Positions 41,951 through 52,332 of a DNA stretch of 64,000 bases are shown here, piece after piece. The stretch covers positions 3,742,447-3,806,446 of the forward strand of contig NZ_LJYW01000001.1 of NCBI RefSeq assembly GCF_001305515.1. The letters are read 5' to 3'. Made by a program: the position numbers and the translations under genes. Within the stretch, counting starts at the first letter, position 1; each line of letters opens with the position of its first letter. This DNA comes from Prosthecodimorpha hirschii (GTDB taxonomy: Bacteria > Pseudomonadota > Alphaproteobacteria > Rhizobiales > Ancalomicrobiaceae). Under the pieces are notes generated by a model, which was given only the letters and a program-made list of their open reading frames with translations, ran no database searches and was not told the origin of the DNA.

Positions 41951-42201
41951 GCCCGGTTTACGGTAAAGACCTGTATTATCGGAAGAATCCGGGATCCTGA
42001 AGGTCGCCCTCGGGACTTGCGTCGGGGCGTGCCGCACCAAATATCGAAAAATGCATATCAGCCATGCACAAACAGCAATACTCGTCAAAACTGCGCGTCG
42101 TGGCGGGGCCTTAGGGCCCCGGCGAACGGGTTCGACCCTCGAATCGTTTGAAATTTTCGATGTCCGGGTTTCGGTCCACGATCGAGACCCCATTGCAACG
42201 C

Positions 42202-42218
42202 TGGCATACATCATACCA
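42202..42218. promoter_or_regulatory. 17-bp operator copy upstream of the antiporter gene
   Basis: TGGCAT-ACATC-ATACCA, one mismatch in the right half. It is 69 bp before the ATG at 42288. Confidence 0.65.
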
Positions 42219-42287
42219 AGATGGTCGCGACCGGACGGCGAAAGACCGTCCAGCACCAGAACAAATCGATAAACACGAGGGACGGAC

Positions 42288-43598
42288 ATGCCCATATCGG
42301 CACAGGGTGAGGCCGCGTCTGCGCGCGTCAGCGACGGATTCCGTTGGACCCAACTCGTCATCGGCGTGGTCTGCATGACCATGATCGCCAACCTTCAATA
42401 CGGTTGGACCTTTTTCGTACCCGACATCCAGAAGCAGTTCGGCTGGAACCGCGACGCGATCCAGTGGGCCTTCACCCTGTTCGTCCTGTTCGAGACCTGG
42501 CTCGTGCCGGTCGAGGGCTGGTTCGTCGACAAATACGGCCCGCGCGTCGTGGTCGTCTTCGGTGGCGTGCTGTGCGCCGCCGGCTGGGTGATCAATTCCT
42601 ACGCGACCACGCTGACCATGTTCTATGTCGGCCAGGTCGTCGCCGGCATCGGCGCGGGCGGCGTCTACGGCACCTGCGTCGGCAACGCCCTGAAATGGTT
42701 CCCGGACAAGCGCGGCCTCGCCGCCGGCATCACGGCCGCCGGTTTCGGCGCCGGCTCCGCACTGACCGTCGCCCCGATCCAGGCGATGATCGCCGACAAG
42801 GGCTTCCAGGCCGCGTTCTTCTCCTTCGGCATCGGCCAGGGCGTCATCGTCGTGATCATGGCGATGTTCCTGCTCTCGCCCAAGACCGGCCAGGTCCCGC
42901 CGCCGGTGGTCAATGCCGCCGTCGTGCAGACCCGCCGCAACTATTCGCCGGCCGAGGTGCTGCGCCAGCCGATCTTCTGGCTGATGTATTTCATGTTCGT
43001 CATCGTCGGCGCCGGCGGCCTGATGGTCACCGCCAACCTGAAGCCGATCGCCGCCGACCTGCATATCGACAAGACCCCCGTCACCCTGATGGGCGTCACC
43101 ATGGCGGCCGTGACCTTCGCGGCCACCCTCGACCGCATCCTGAACGGCCTGACCCGTCCCTTCTTCGGCTGGGTCTCGGACAAGATCGGGCGCGAGAACA
43201 CCATGTTCATCGCCTTCGGCATGGAAGGCATCGGCATCTATCTGCTCTATCTCTGGGGCCACGATCCGGTCTGGTTCGTGCTCCTGTCGGGCTTCGTGTT
43301 CTTCGCCTGGGGCGAGATCTACTCGCTGTTCCCGTCGACCTGCACGGATACCTTCGGGTCGAAATTCGCCGCCACCAATGCCGGCCTGCTCTACACCGCC
43401 AAGGGCACGGCCGCGCTTCTGGTGCCTTTCGCCAACGCGATGCAGCAGAGCCATGGCACCTGGGATGCGGTCTTCCTGATCGCCGCGGGCGCCAACATCC
43501 TCGCCTCGCTGCTCGCCATCGCCGTGCTGAAGCCCTGGCGGGCGGGCGTCATCCGGAAAGGCCAGGCCGAGATGGGCCCGGTCGGCGCCGCCGCCTGA
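42288..43598 (+). CDS. Oxalate/formate antiporter family MFS transporter
   Basis: 436 residues with about twelve membrane segments, from ATG 42288 (GAGGGAC upstream). The OxlT-family N-terminus is clear: WTQLVIGVVCMTMIANLQYG, WTFFVPDIQKQFGWNRDAIQ, and the FVDKYGPRVVVVFGGVLCAAGW loop between helices 2 and 3. It exchanges dicarboxylates such as oxalate for formate at the inner membrane, which suits the neighbouring Frc. An intrinsic terminator follows, so it is monocistronic, and an operator copy lies upstream. Confidence 0.88.
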   Translation: MPISAQGEAASARVSDGFRWTQLVIGVVCMTMIANLQYGWTFFVPDIQKQFGWNRDAIQWAFTLFVLFETWLVPVEGWFVDKYGPRVVVVFGGVLCAAGWVINSYATTLTMFYVGQVVAGIGAGGVYGTCVGNALKWFPDKRGLAAGITAAGFGAGSALTVAPIQAMIADKGFQAAFFSFGIGQGVIVVIMAMFLLSPKTGQVPPPVVNAAVVQTRRNYSPAEVLRQPIFWLMYFMFVIVGAGGLMVTANLKPIAADLHIDKTPVTLMGVTMAAVTFAATLDRILNGLTRPFFGWVSDKIGRENTMFIAFGMEGIGIYLLYLWGHDPVWFVLLSGFVFFAWGEIYSLFPSTCTDTFGSKFAATNAGLLYTAKGTAALLVPFANAMQQSHGTWDAVFLIAAGANILASLLAIAVLKPWRAGVIRKGQAEMGPVGAAA

Positions 43599-43626
43599 TC
43601 GCCTCCACGGTGTGAAAATCCCGAAA

Positions 43627-43655
43627 GCCCGTCGTCCCCGGACGGCGGGCTTTTC
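43627..43655 (+). terminator. Intrinsic terminator of the antiporter gene
   Basis: GCCCGTCGTCC pairs with GGACGGCGGGC (one G-U), then TTTTCT. It starts 28 bp after the stop. Confidence 0.85.
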
Positions 43656-43921
43656 TGTCCCGGCGCCGTCGGCCCGACGCCAGCGCCCGCCACCCAGCGC
43701 ACCGCCGCCCCTGTCCACCGCCCGGACATGGCGCGGCCGACCTGCGCGCCCCCCGAAGCCATGAGAAATCCTGATGGCCGTCGGCCGCGGTCCGAGATCG
43801 CGGTCGCGACCGCGTGCGTCTTCGCCGGCGAGGCGATCGCCTCGAATTTGCGACGACTTGCCGCGGTGCAGCATCGAAAGTGCGACAAGTCGGCGCTTCC
43901 GGGCTTGACTTTCGTCGCATC

Positions 43922-43938
43922 TGGCATGCCAAATGCCA
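43922..43938. promoter_or_regulatory. 17-bp operator copy upstream of the acyl-CoA ligase gene
   Basis: TGGCAT-GCCAA-ATGCCA with both hexamers perfect. An additional CAT half precedes it (CGCATC at 43916-43921). It is 107-123 bp before the ATG. Confidence 0.75.
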
Positions 43939-44044
43939 ATCGATCACAAGCAAGAGCCCGAAGCGGGACCGCATCCCGAACTTCGGCGGATCGCTCGACC
44001 CATAGCGCCGAGTCATGCCTCGGCCGCCTCGAGGGAGGAACATC

Positions 44045-46195
44045 ATGAACATGCAGCCGAAACTGTCCGACGCGCAGAACGCGACCGTCCGCGCCGTGCT
44101 CGACCAGGTGAAGGCCTCCGGCCGCACCGCGCTGACGGCGCCGGAAGGCAAGATCGTCTGCGACGCCTACGGCATCGCGGTGCCGCAGGAAGGCGTCGCC
44201 ACCTCGGCCGACGAGGCCGTGGCGCTGGCGACCCGGATGGGCCTGCCGGTCGTCCTGAAGATCGTCTCGCCCGACATCCTGCATAAGACCGAGGCCGGCG
44301 GCGTGCTGGTCGGCGTCAAGTCGGCCGACGAGGTCCGCGCCGGCTACGACAAGATTCTCGCCAACGCCAAGGCCTACAAGGCCGACGCCCGCATCGACGG
44401 CGTCCAGGTCCAGCAGATGCTGACCGGCGGCACCGAGGTGATCATCGGCTCGATCACCGACGGCTCCTTCGGCAAGCTGGTCGCCTTCGGCCTCGGCGGC
44501 GTGCTGGTCGAGGTCCTCAAGGACATCACCTTCCGCCTGGCGCCGGCCACCAAGGCCGATGCCCTGTCCATGCTCGACGGCATCCAGGCGGCCGAGATGC
44601 TGCACGGCGTGCGCGGCGGCGACCCGGTCGACCGCGAGGCGCTGTCCGACATGATCGTGCGCGTGTCGCAGCTGGTCACCGACTTCCCCGAGATCGTCGA
44701 ACTCGACCTCAACCCGGTCTTCGCGACCAAGTCCGGCGCCATCGCGGCCGACGTGCGCATCGTGGTCGACTTCGATCCGGCCCCGGCGCGGCATCGTCCG
44801 AGCCAGGACGAGATCGTCACCTCGATGAACCGGATCATGAAGCCGGCGGCCGTGGCGGTGATCGGCGCCTCCTCGGAGGACGGCAAGATCGGCAACTCCG
44901 TGATGAAGAACCTCATCAACGGCGGCTACAAGGGCCAGATCTACCCGATCCATCCGAAAGCCGACGAGATCCTCGGCTACAAGGCCTACCGGTCGGTCAA
45001 GGACGTGCCGGGCGTCATCGATGCCGCCGTCTTCGCCATTCCGGCCAAGTTCGTCGCCGCCGCCCTGATCGAATGCGGCGAGAAGGCCATTCCGGGCGCC
45101 GTGCTGATCCCGTCGGGCTTTGCCGAGACCGGCAACGAGGAAGGCCAGCGCGAGATCCAGGAGATCGGGCGCAAGTACAATATCCGCCTGATGGGGCCGA
45201 ACATCTACGGCTTCTATTATACGCCGGCCAATCTCTGCGCGACCTTCTGCACCGCCTATGACGTGAAGGGCTCCGCCGCCCTGTCGTCCCAGTCGGGCGG
45301 CATCGGCATGGCGATCATCGGCTTCTCGCGCTCGGCCAAGATGGGCGTCTCGGCGATCGTCGGCCTCGGCAACAAGTCGGATCTCGACGAGGACGATCTG
45401 CTGACCTTCTTCGAGCAGGACGACAACACCAAGATCATCGCGCAGCATTGCGAGGATCTGAAGGACGGCCGCTCCTTCGCGGAGGTCGCGCGCCGCGTCT
45501 CCAAGAAGAAGCCGGTCGTGGTGCTCAAGGCCGGCCGCACCTCGGCGGGCGCGAAGGCCGCCTCGTCGCATACCGGTGCGCTCGCCGGCAACGACAAGAT
45601 CTACGAGGACGTCTTCAAGCAGGTCGGCGTCATTCGCGCCCGCTCGCTGCGCCAGCTGCTCGAATTCGCCCGCGGCGTGCCGGTCATGCCGACGCCCAAG
45701 GGCGAGAACGTGGTCATCATCACCGGTGCCGGCGGCTCGGGCGTGCTGCTCTCCGACGCCTGCGTCGACAACGGCTTGCAGCTCATGTCGATGCCGGACG
45801 ACCTGGATGCCGCCTTCCGCAAGTTCATCCCGCCCTTCGGTGCGGCCGGCAACCCGGTCGACATCACCGGCGGCGAGCCGCCGACCACCTACAAGAACAC
45901 CATCAAGCTCGGCCTGCAGGACGACCGGATCCACGCGATCATCCTGGGCTACTGGCACACGATCATCACCCCGCCGATGGTCTTCGCCAAGCTGGTCGTC
46001 GAGGTGAAGGAGGAGATGAAGGCGCTCGGCATCGAGAAGCCGATCGTCGCCTCGCTCGCCGGCGACGTGCAGGTCGAGGAGGCCGCCGAATATCTCTACG
46101 CCCACGGCGTGCCGGCCTATGCCTACTCGACCGAACTGCCGGTCGAGGTGCTGGGCGCCAAGTACAAGTGGGCCCGCGGCGCCGGCCTGCTCTGA
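44045..46195 (+). CDS. ADP-forming acyl-CoA synthetase (acetate-CoA ligase family)
   Basis: 716 residues from ATG 44045 with GGGAGGAA upstream. Domain order is beta-alpha: an ATP-grasp part first (about 1-245, LPVVLKIVSPDILHKTEAGG), then a CoA-binding Rossmann part (AVAVIGASSEDGKIGNSVMK) and the ligase part with the phospho-His motif ASSHTGALAGND. It makes an acyl-CoA from a free acid using ATP. The substrate is unknown; by context oxalate, a 2-hydroxyacid, formate or acetate. It has its own operator and a terminator, so it is a single-gene unit of the island regulon. Confidence 0.88.
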   Translation: MNMQPKLSDAQNATVRAVLDQVKASGRTALTAPEGKIVCDAYGIAVPQEGVATSADEAVALATRMGLPVVLKIVSPDILHKTEAGGVLVGVKSADEVRAGYDKILANAKAYKADARIDGVQVQQMLTGGTEVIIGSITDGSFGKLVAFGLGGVLVEVLKDITFRLAPATKADALSMLDGIQAAEMLHGVRGGDPVDREALSDMIVRVSQLVTDFPEIVELDLNPVFATKSGAIAADVRIVVDFDPAPARHRPSQDEIVTSMNRIMKPAAVAVIGASSEDGKIGNSVMKNLINGGYKGQIYPIHPKADEILGYKAYRSVKDVPGVIDAAVFAIPAKFVAAALIECGEKAIPGAVLIPSGFAETGNEEGQREIQEIGRKYNIRLMGPNIYGFYYTPANLCATFCTAYDVKGSAALSSQSGGIGMAIIGFSRSAKMGVSAIVGLGNKSDLDEDDLLTFFEQDDNTKIIAQHCEDLKDGRSFAEVARRVSKKKPVVVLKAGRTSAGAKAASSHTGALAGNDKIYEDVFKQVGVIRARSLRQLLEFARGVPVMPTPKGENVVIITGAGGSGVLLSDACVDNGLQLMSMPDDLDAAFRKFIPPFGAAGNPVDITGGEPPTTYKNTIKLGLQDDRIHAIILGYWHTIITPPMVFAKLVVEVKEEMKALGIEKPIVASLAGDVQVEEAAEYLYAHGVPAYAYSTELPVEVLGAKYKWARGAGLL

Positions 46196-46202
46196 ACGAA
46201 AG

Positions 46203-46234
46203 CGGGGCGCCTCCGTTTCGGGGCGCCCCGTTCC
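46203..46234 (+). terminator. GC-rich terminator after the acyl-CoA ligase gene
   Basis: CGGGGCGCC pairs perfectly with GGCGCCCCG across a 10-nt loop, followed by TTCC; starts 7 bp after the stop. Confidence 0.6.
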
Positions 46235-46263
46235 GACCGGCCGCGGTGAGGCGGCGGGGCGGC

Positions 46264-46440
46264 TCAGTCGCCGCAGCTGCCGCCGTCGCCGCTGCCGCAG
46301 TCACCACCCCCGCCGTCGCCGAGATCGCCGCCGCCCCAGCCGTCGCTCCAGACGCCCGAGCCGGTGCCGACACCGTTCCACAGCGCGACGGCCACGGCGA
46401 CGAGCGCCAGAAAGATCAGGAAGTCGGTCGAGAGCGTCAC
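46264..46440 (-). CDS. Small membrane protein with Gly/Cys-rich tail, 58 aa
   Basis: GTG 46440 overlaps the stop of the upstream 180-aa gene (GTGA). One membrane segment ([20 protein letters not shown]) is followed by a tail of about 28 residues rich in Gly, Asp and Trp with two cysteines (GGGGDCGSGDGGSCGD). No family recognised; similar Gly/Cys tails occur at the ends of unrelated bacterial membrane proteins. Coupling suggests it works with the 180-aa protein. Confidence 0.65.
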   Translation of the reverse strand: MTLSTDFLIFLALVAVAVALWNGVGTGSGVWSDGWGGGDLGDGGGGDCGSGDGGSCGD

Positions 46441-46979
46441 GGCGAGGTCACTCCACGCCGGCCGAAGCCGCGGGTTGCAGGTTCGGGCATCGGGGCGCTC
46501 GAAGAGGCGGGCCGCGGCTGCCACGTCTCGGTCTCGGGCGCCGGCGCGGTCTCGGAACGGAACCAGCCGTAGCGGACGGACGCCCAGCCGAGGCCGAAGA
46601 GGATCAGCGCGAGGTCCAGGCCGAGCTGGAGATAGAGGATCCGCAGCCTGGCCGGCAGCGTCGTCACCGCGAGATCGGGTGCGACCAGGCCGGCCTCGCC
46701 GCGCGAGCGCCACATCTGCTGCGGCCGGGCGCCCTCGTGCGGCACATACATCTGATAGGTCTCGATCTCTCCGCCGGCGACCGGGCGGTAGGAGACGGTG
46801 CAATCCAGCTTCTGCGTCGAGCGCCGGCCGGCCCGGCACGCGGTGTCGACGATGACCAGGTCTTCGGCCGCGACCCAGCCGCCGCGCGCCGTCCAGATGC
46901 GCAGCGTGTTCCATTGGACCACGAAGCCGAAGCCCACCACCACCGTGAGCGCCAGAAGGAACTTGTGAAAAGGGGCCAT
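46437..46979 (-). CDS. Hypothetical membrane protein, 180 aa
   Basis: N-terminal membrane segment (FLLALTVVVGFGFVVQWNTL), an extracytoplasmic beta-rich part (CTVSYRPVAGGEIETYQMYV, two cysteines), a second membrane segment (ILYLQLGLDLALILFGLGWA) and a polar C-terminal tail. The layout resembles DUF3592-type proteins, but I cannot assign it firmly. It is coupled to the 58-aa membrane protein and divergent from the sucC-like gene. No link to the surrounding carbon metabolism is evident. Confidence 0.7.
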   Translation of the reverse strand: MAPFHKFLLALTVVVGFGFVVQWNTLRIWTARGGWVAAEDLVIVDTACRAGRRSTQKLDCTVSYRPVAGGEIETYQMYVPHEGARPQQMWRSRGEAGLVAPDLAVTTLPARLRILYLQLGLDLALILFGLGWASVRYGWFRSETAPAPETETWQPRPASSSAPMPEPATRGFGRRGVTSP

Positions 46980-47120
46980 CGAAACCTCGTCGCGGCGCCA
47001 TCCTGACGCGCGAGGATTTCAGCTTCGATGAAGATCCGACCCCCGGCACGCGCATCGTGCCGGCGTGGTTGACCGAAGGATAATGCCGGTCCGTCGGGTC
47101 CGGCAGGGAGGACCGCAACG

Positions 47121-48352
47121 ATGAACATCCACGAATACCAGGCCAAGGCGGTGCTGAAGGACTTCGGCGTGCCGGTGCCGACCGGCTATCCGGTGCTTGC
47201 GGCCGGGGAGGCCGGTTCGGCCGCGGCGCAACTGGGCGGCCCGATCTGGGTCGTGAAGGCGCAGATCCATGCCGGCGGCCGCGGCAAGGGCAGCTTCAAG
47301 GAAGCCGCCGCGGGCGAGAAGGGCGGCGTCCGGCTGGCCAAATCGGCCGCCGAGGCGGAGGCCTTCGTGCACCAGATGCTCGGCAACACGCTGGTCACCG
47401 TGCAGACCGGCCCGGCCGGCAAGCAGGTCAACCGGCTCTATATCGAGGAGGGCTCCGCGATCGAGAAGGAGTTCTACCTTTCCATGCTGGTCGATCGCGC
47501 CACCGCGCGCGTCGCCTTCGTGGTCTCGACCGAAGGCGGCATGAATATCGAGGATGTCGCCCACGACACGCCGGAGAAGATCGTGACCTTCTCGGTCGAT
47601 CCGGCGACCGGCATCCTGCCCCAGCACGGCCGGCGCGTCGCGGATGCGCTGAAACTCTCCGGCGATCTCGCCAAGCAGGCCGAGCGCCTGGTGGCCAGGC
47701 TCTATGCGGCCTTTGTCGCCAAGGACATGAGCATGCTGGAGATCAACCCGCTGATCGTCACCAAGGACGGCCAGCTGCGCTGCCTCGATGCCAAGATCGC
47801 CTTCGACGGCAATGCGATCTACCGCCATCCCGACATCGCCGCGCTGCGCGACGAGACCGAGGAGGACGCCAAGGAGATCGAGGCCTCCAAATACGATCTC
47901 AACTACATCACCCTCGACGGCACCATCGGCTGCATGGTCAACGGCGCCGGCCTCGCCATGGCGACCATGGACATCATCAAGCTCTACGGCGCCGCGCCGG
48001 CGAACTTCCTCGACGTGGGCGGCGGCGCGACCAAGGAGAAGGTGACGGCGGCGTTCAAGATCATCACCGCCGATCCGGCCGTGAAGGGCATCCTGGTCAA
48101 CATCTTCGGCGGCATCATGCGCTGCGACGTGATCGCGGAGGGCGTGATCGCGGCGGTGCGCGATGTCGGCCTTGCCGTGCCGCTGGTGGTGCGCCTCGAA
48201 GGCACCAATGTCGATCTCGGCAAGACGATCATCCGCGAGTCCGGCCTCAACGTGATCCCGGCCGACGATCTCGACGACGCCGCGCAGAAGATCGTTGCCG
48301 CGGTTGGCGGCACGGCCGCCAGCGGTGCAGCCGCCAGCCAGGGAGCCCACTG

Positions 48353-48353
<1 letters not shown>
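47121..48353 (+). CDS. SucC/MtkA-type CoA ligase beta subunit (succinate- or malate-CoA)
   Basis: 410 residues, starting [20 protein letters not shown] with AGGGAGGA upstream. ATP-grasp domain ([20 protein letters not shown]), [20 protein letters not shown], and the CoA-ligase domain ([39 protein letters not shown]). By sequence it looks like succinyl-CoA synthetase beta. However, it is not in the usual mdh-sucCD-sucAB setting but next to a methylotroph-type ppc, as mtkA of the serine cycle is. It overlaps its alpha partner by one base (TGATG). Confidence 0.88.
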
Positions 48354-49255
<902 letters not shown>

Positions 49256-49470
49256 CGAACCCGGCCCGGGGCGCCGATTTCGGTCGCGCCCCGGCCGCCA
49301 TGACTTGAATCGGGGAGTGGCATTCCTTCCGATGCCCATTCAACATGACGCACCCATTTTAGGCAGATCTTGCAACAATGCATGATGACGGCATGTCGGC
49401 TTCCCGGTACCACCTTTGAAGGATACGGGATGCGCGGGGCCGGCGCCTCGCCTCATGGATGGAGGACGAC

Positions 49471-52332
49471 ATGAATCGGCCCCTCGGGAAGACCGCCGAA
49501 ATCGGCGCCACCTCCGCTCCGAGCCTCGTGGAATTCTGCCGCAAGCGGCTCGAGGAATGCCGCTCGCGCGTGCGCAACGAGCCGAAGTACAATCCGGTCA
49601 GCCAGCTCGCCTTCGAGCTGTCGCGCCAGCTTGAATCCGGCGATATCGGCCGCAAGGACCTGTTCGCGCTGGCCGACGATCTGTGCCGGGAGAGCCTGAC
49701 CGCGCGGGCCGAGCGGCTCGCCGCCCATGTCGGGCCGGTCGATCTGGTCGAGAACCGCACACGCCTGAAGGCCGCGATCCTGCGCCTGATCGGCGACGGC
49801 CCGGTCACCCCCGAGGCGCTCAACCGGCTGGCGCGCCGCACCCTCGGCATCGTCTTCACGGCGCATCCGACCTTTCTTCTGTCGACGCCGCTGCGCAAGA
49901 CCCTGGCGGCGATCGCCTCGGGCGAGGCGGAAACCGTGCCGGCCGGCCTGATCGGCCCGGACAAGCGCATCACGCTGACCGACGAGCACGAGGCCGCGAT
50001 GGCGGCGCTCGACCGCGCCAAGACGGCGCTGAACGAATTCGCCGGCGCCTCGATCGAAATCCTGCGCGAGCGCGGCCATGCCGGCTGGCGCCACGCCCGG
50101 ATCGGCTATGTCGGGCTCGGCACCTGGGTCGGCTACGATCTCGACGGCCGCACCGACATCCGCTGGGTCGATTCCTTCCGCTTCCGGCTGATCGAGAAGA
50201 TCCGCCAGATCGGACGCTACGAGCAGGAACTGATCCGCATCGCGGAGCTGAGTCAGGGCGAGCCACAGGTCGCCGACGACCTGGAGGCGCTGGCCTCGCG
50301 CCTGTCCTGGACGCGGGCGGCGACCGAACGGGCGCTGGCCGGCTTCTCGGCCGACAAGCTCGATCCGGCCGCGGTCGCGGCGGCGGCCAACAGCATGACC
50401 GGCGACCACCCCAACAAGGCGGTCCGGATCGCCCCCTTCGTGAAGGACCTGCAGCGCATCGCTGACCGCGCCTCCGACGACACCGCGGTGCGCCTGGTGG
50501 CCCTCCTCAGCGAGATGGAATCGCTCTCCTTCGGCGTCGGCGAGGTGCATCTGCGCATCAACGCCACGCAGTTGCACAACGCGCTGCGCCATCATCTGCA
50601 TCTCGACTCGGACGACCATTTCAACGGCCGCTCGATGATCGAACGGCTCGGCGCGCTGATGCGCGATTCCAAGCCGCTGGCGATCAATTTCGGCTCGATC
50701 GACATCGAGACCAAGACGGCGATGCGGCAGTTCCTGCTCGCCGCGCAGATCCTGAAGCATATCGATGCGGATTCCACCATCCGCTTCCTGATCGCCGAAT
50801 GCGAGACGCCGGCGACCGTGCTGTGCGCCTCCTACTTCGCCCGTCTGTTCAACATCGCCGACAAGCTCGACGTCTCGCCGCTGTTCGAGACCCCGAAGGC
50901 GCTCGAGGGCGCGGCGCGCTTCTTCGACGTGATGTTCGAGAACGAGCAGTATCGAGAGCAGGTGCGACGGCGCGGCCGGCTGGCGATCCAGACCGGCTTC
51001 TCGGATGCCGGCCGCTTCATGGGCCAGATCACCGCCGTGCTGGCGATCGAGCGGGTGCACGGCCATCTGGCGCGCGCGGTCGAGCGGCACGGGCTGCAGG
51101 ATGTCGAGGTTCTGGTCTTCGACACCCATGGCGAAAGCGCCGGCCGCGGCGCCCATCCGGCCGGGTTCGAGGACCGCGCCTACTATGTCATGAGCCCCTG
51201 GGCGCGGCGCCAGTTCGCCGATCGGGGCCTCAGGCTCTACCACGAGGTCTCGTTCCAGGGCGGCGACGGCTACACGCATTTCCAGACGCCGGAACTGTCG
51301 CTGGCGACGATCACCCGTCTGGTCGAGGCCGACGCCTATTGGGTCGACCGGGCCGACAAGGACCTGCTCTACGCCCACACCAATTTCTCGCTCGATTTCT
51401 TCCGCCGGCTGGCCGCCTACCACGACACCATGCTGGAGGATCGCTCCTACCACCGGGCGCTCGGCTCCTTCGCGCAGGGGCTCCTGAACGAGACCGGCTC
51501 GCGCAAGTCGCGCCGCCAGTTCGACGTTTCCGGCGGCGAGGTGCATCAGATCCGGCGCATCCGCGCGATTCCGCACAATGCGATGCTGCAGCAGCTCGGC
51601 TATCCGGTGAATGTGGTCGCCGGCTTCGGCACCGCCGTGAAGGGCGACGAGGACCGCTTCGCCGAGACCTACGCCTCCTCCGACCGGCTGCGCCGGCTGA
51701 CCGGGCTGGTCGTCCACGTGAAGCGGCTCGCCTCGATCAAGTGCCTGTCCGCCTTCGCCAATCTGTACGATCCGGCGTTCTGGTCCTCGCGCCCCTATCC
51801 GGAGGCCGAGCAGCATCTGGCGGAGCCCTGCCTCTACATCGCCCAGCTCCTGCAGAACGACGACCGCGAGGTGGCGCTCAACGCGCTCGCCGTCTCGATG
51901 CGCCTCGATGCGATCCACCTGCATCGGCTGTTCGCCATGGTCGGGCTGAAGGTCGACGACCAGGCGGTCGACGAGCGCGACCGGATCGCGCTGCTGCAGG
52001 CCCTCCGTCTGGCCCTCCTGCAGCACCTGTTCCTGATGGCCGCCCGCGTGCCGCGCTTCTCGACGCGCAACGATGTCAGCCGCGAAGACATCATGGAGCT
52101 GGTCTTCAGCCTGCGCATCCCGGAGGCGATCGCCATGCTGCGCGACACCTATCCGGTCAACGCGACCGATATCGGCAGCTACGCGCTCGACGAGCCGCGC
52201 ACCTATCCGGAGGATCGCGTCTCGCACTATGCCGACATCACCGAGGGCATGATCGACCCGATGGAGGCCGTCTATAAGGTCATCCTGTCGATCGGCACCG
52301 CGATCGCGCTCGAATTCGGTGCCCATGGCTGA
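49471..52332 (+). CDS. ppc: Phosphoenolpyruvate carboxylase, divergent methylotroph-like type
   Basis: 953 residues from ATG 49471, with GGAGG 5 nt upstream. The N-terminal active-site motif FTAHPT is intact (H132). The second canonical motif (GRGGxxxRGG) is replaced by THGESAGRGAHPAGF, followed by HEVSFQGGDGYTHFQTPE, as in the divergent branch I associate with methylotroph Ppc. It carboxylates PEP to oxaloacetate in the cytoplasm, replenishing C4 acids for the serine cycle or TCA. It is downstream of the CoA ligase pair and upstream of the GntR regulator. Confidence 0.82.
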   Translation: MNRPLGKTAEIGATSAPSLVEFCRKRLEECRSRVRNEPKYNPVSQLAFELSRQLESGDIGRKDLFALADDLCRESLTARAERLAAHVGPVDLVENRTRLKAAILRLIGDGPVTPEALNRLARRTLGIVFTAHPTFLLSTPLRKTLAAIASGEAETVPAGLIGPDKRITLTDEHEAAMAALDRAKTALNEFAGASIEILRERGHAGWRHARIGYVGLGTWVGYDLDGRTDIRWVDSFRFRLIEKIRQIGRYEQELIRIAELSQGEPQVADDLEALASRLSWTRAATERALAGFSADKLDPAAVAAAANSMTGDHPNKAVRIAPFVKDLQRIADRASDDTAVRLVALLSEMESLSFGVGEVHLRINATQLHNALRHHLHLDSDDHFNGRSMIERLGALMRDSKPLAINFGSIDIETKTAMRQFLLAAQILKHIDADSTIRFLIAECETPATVLCASYFARLFNIADKLDVSPLFETPKALEGAARFFDVMFENEQYREQVRRRGRLAIQTGFSDAGRFMGQITAVLAIERVHGHLARAVERHGLQDVEVLVFDTHGESAGRGAHPAGFEDRAYYVMSPWARRQFADRGLRLYHEVSFQGGDGYTHFQTPELSLATITRLVEADAYWVDRADKDLLYAHTNFSLDFFRRLAAYHDTMLEDRSYHRALGSFAQGLLNETGSRKSRRQFDVSGGEVHQIRRIRAIPHNAMLQQLGYPVNVVAGFGTAVKGDEDRFAETYASSDRLRRLTGLVVHVKRLASIKCLSAFANLYDPAFWSSRPYPEAEQHLAEPCLYIAQLLQNDDREVALNALAVSMRLDAIHLHRLFAMVGLKVDDQAVDERDRIALLQALRLALLQHLFLMAARVPRFSTRNDVSREDIMELVFSLRIPEAIAMLRDTYPVNATDIGSYALDEPRTYPEDRVSHYADITEGMIDPMEAVYKVILSIGTAIALEFGAHG

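Larger units (their letters stand above)
41858..42287. other. Region between the 44-aa gene and the antiporter gene
   Basis: 430 bp, AT-richer than average. Holds the terminator at 41912-41950 and an operator copy at 42202-42218 for the antiporter. No convincing gene on either strand. Confidence 0.6.
43599..44044. other. Region between the antiporter and acyl-CoA ligase genes
   Basis: 446 bp: terminator at 43627-43655 and operator copy at 43922-43938. Otherwise nothing gene-like; the open frames have shadow composition. Confidence 0.6.

Noticed and set aside
42111-43874. A 587-codon minus-strand frame opposite the antiporter gene
   Set aside because: Antisense shadow: charged, low-hydrophobicity mirror of a membrane protein gene that has a ribosome site and terminator on the plus strand.
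49317-49345. A further operator copy upstream of ppc (TGGCAT then ATGCCC)
   Set aside because: The half-sites are 8 bp apart instead of 5 and the right half is imperfect, so it does not fit the motif.
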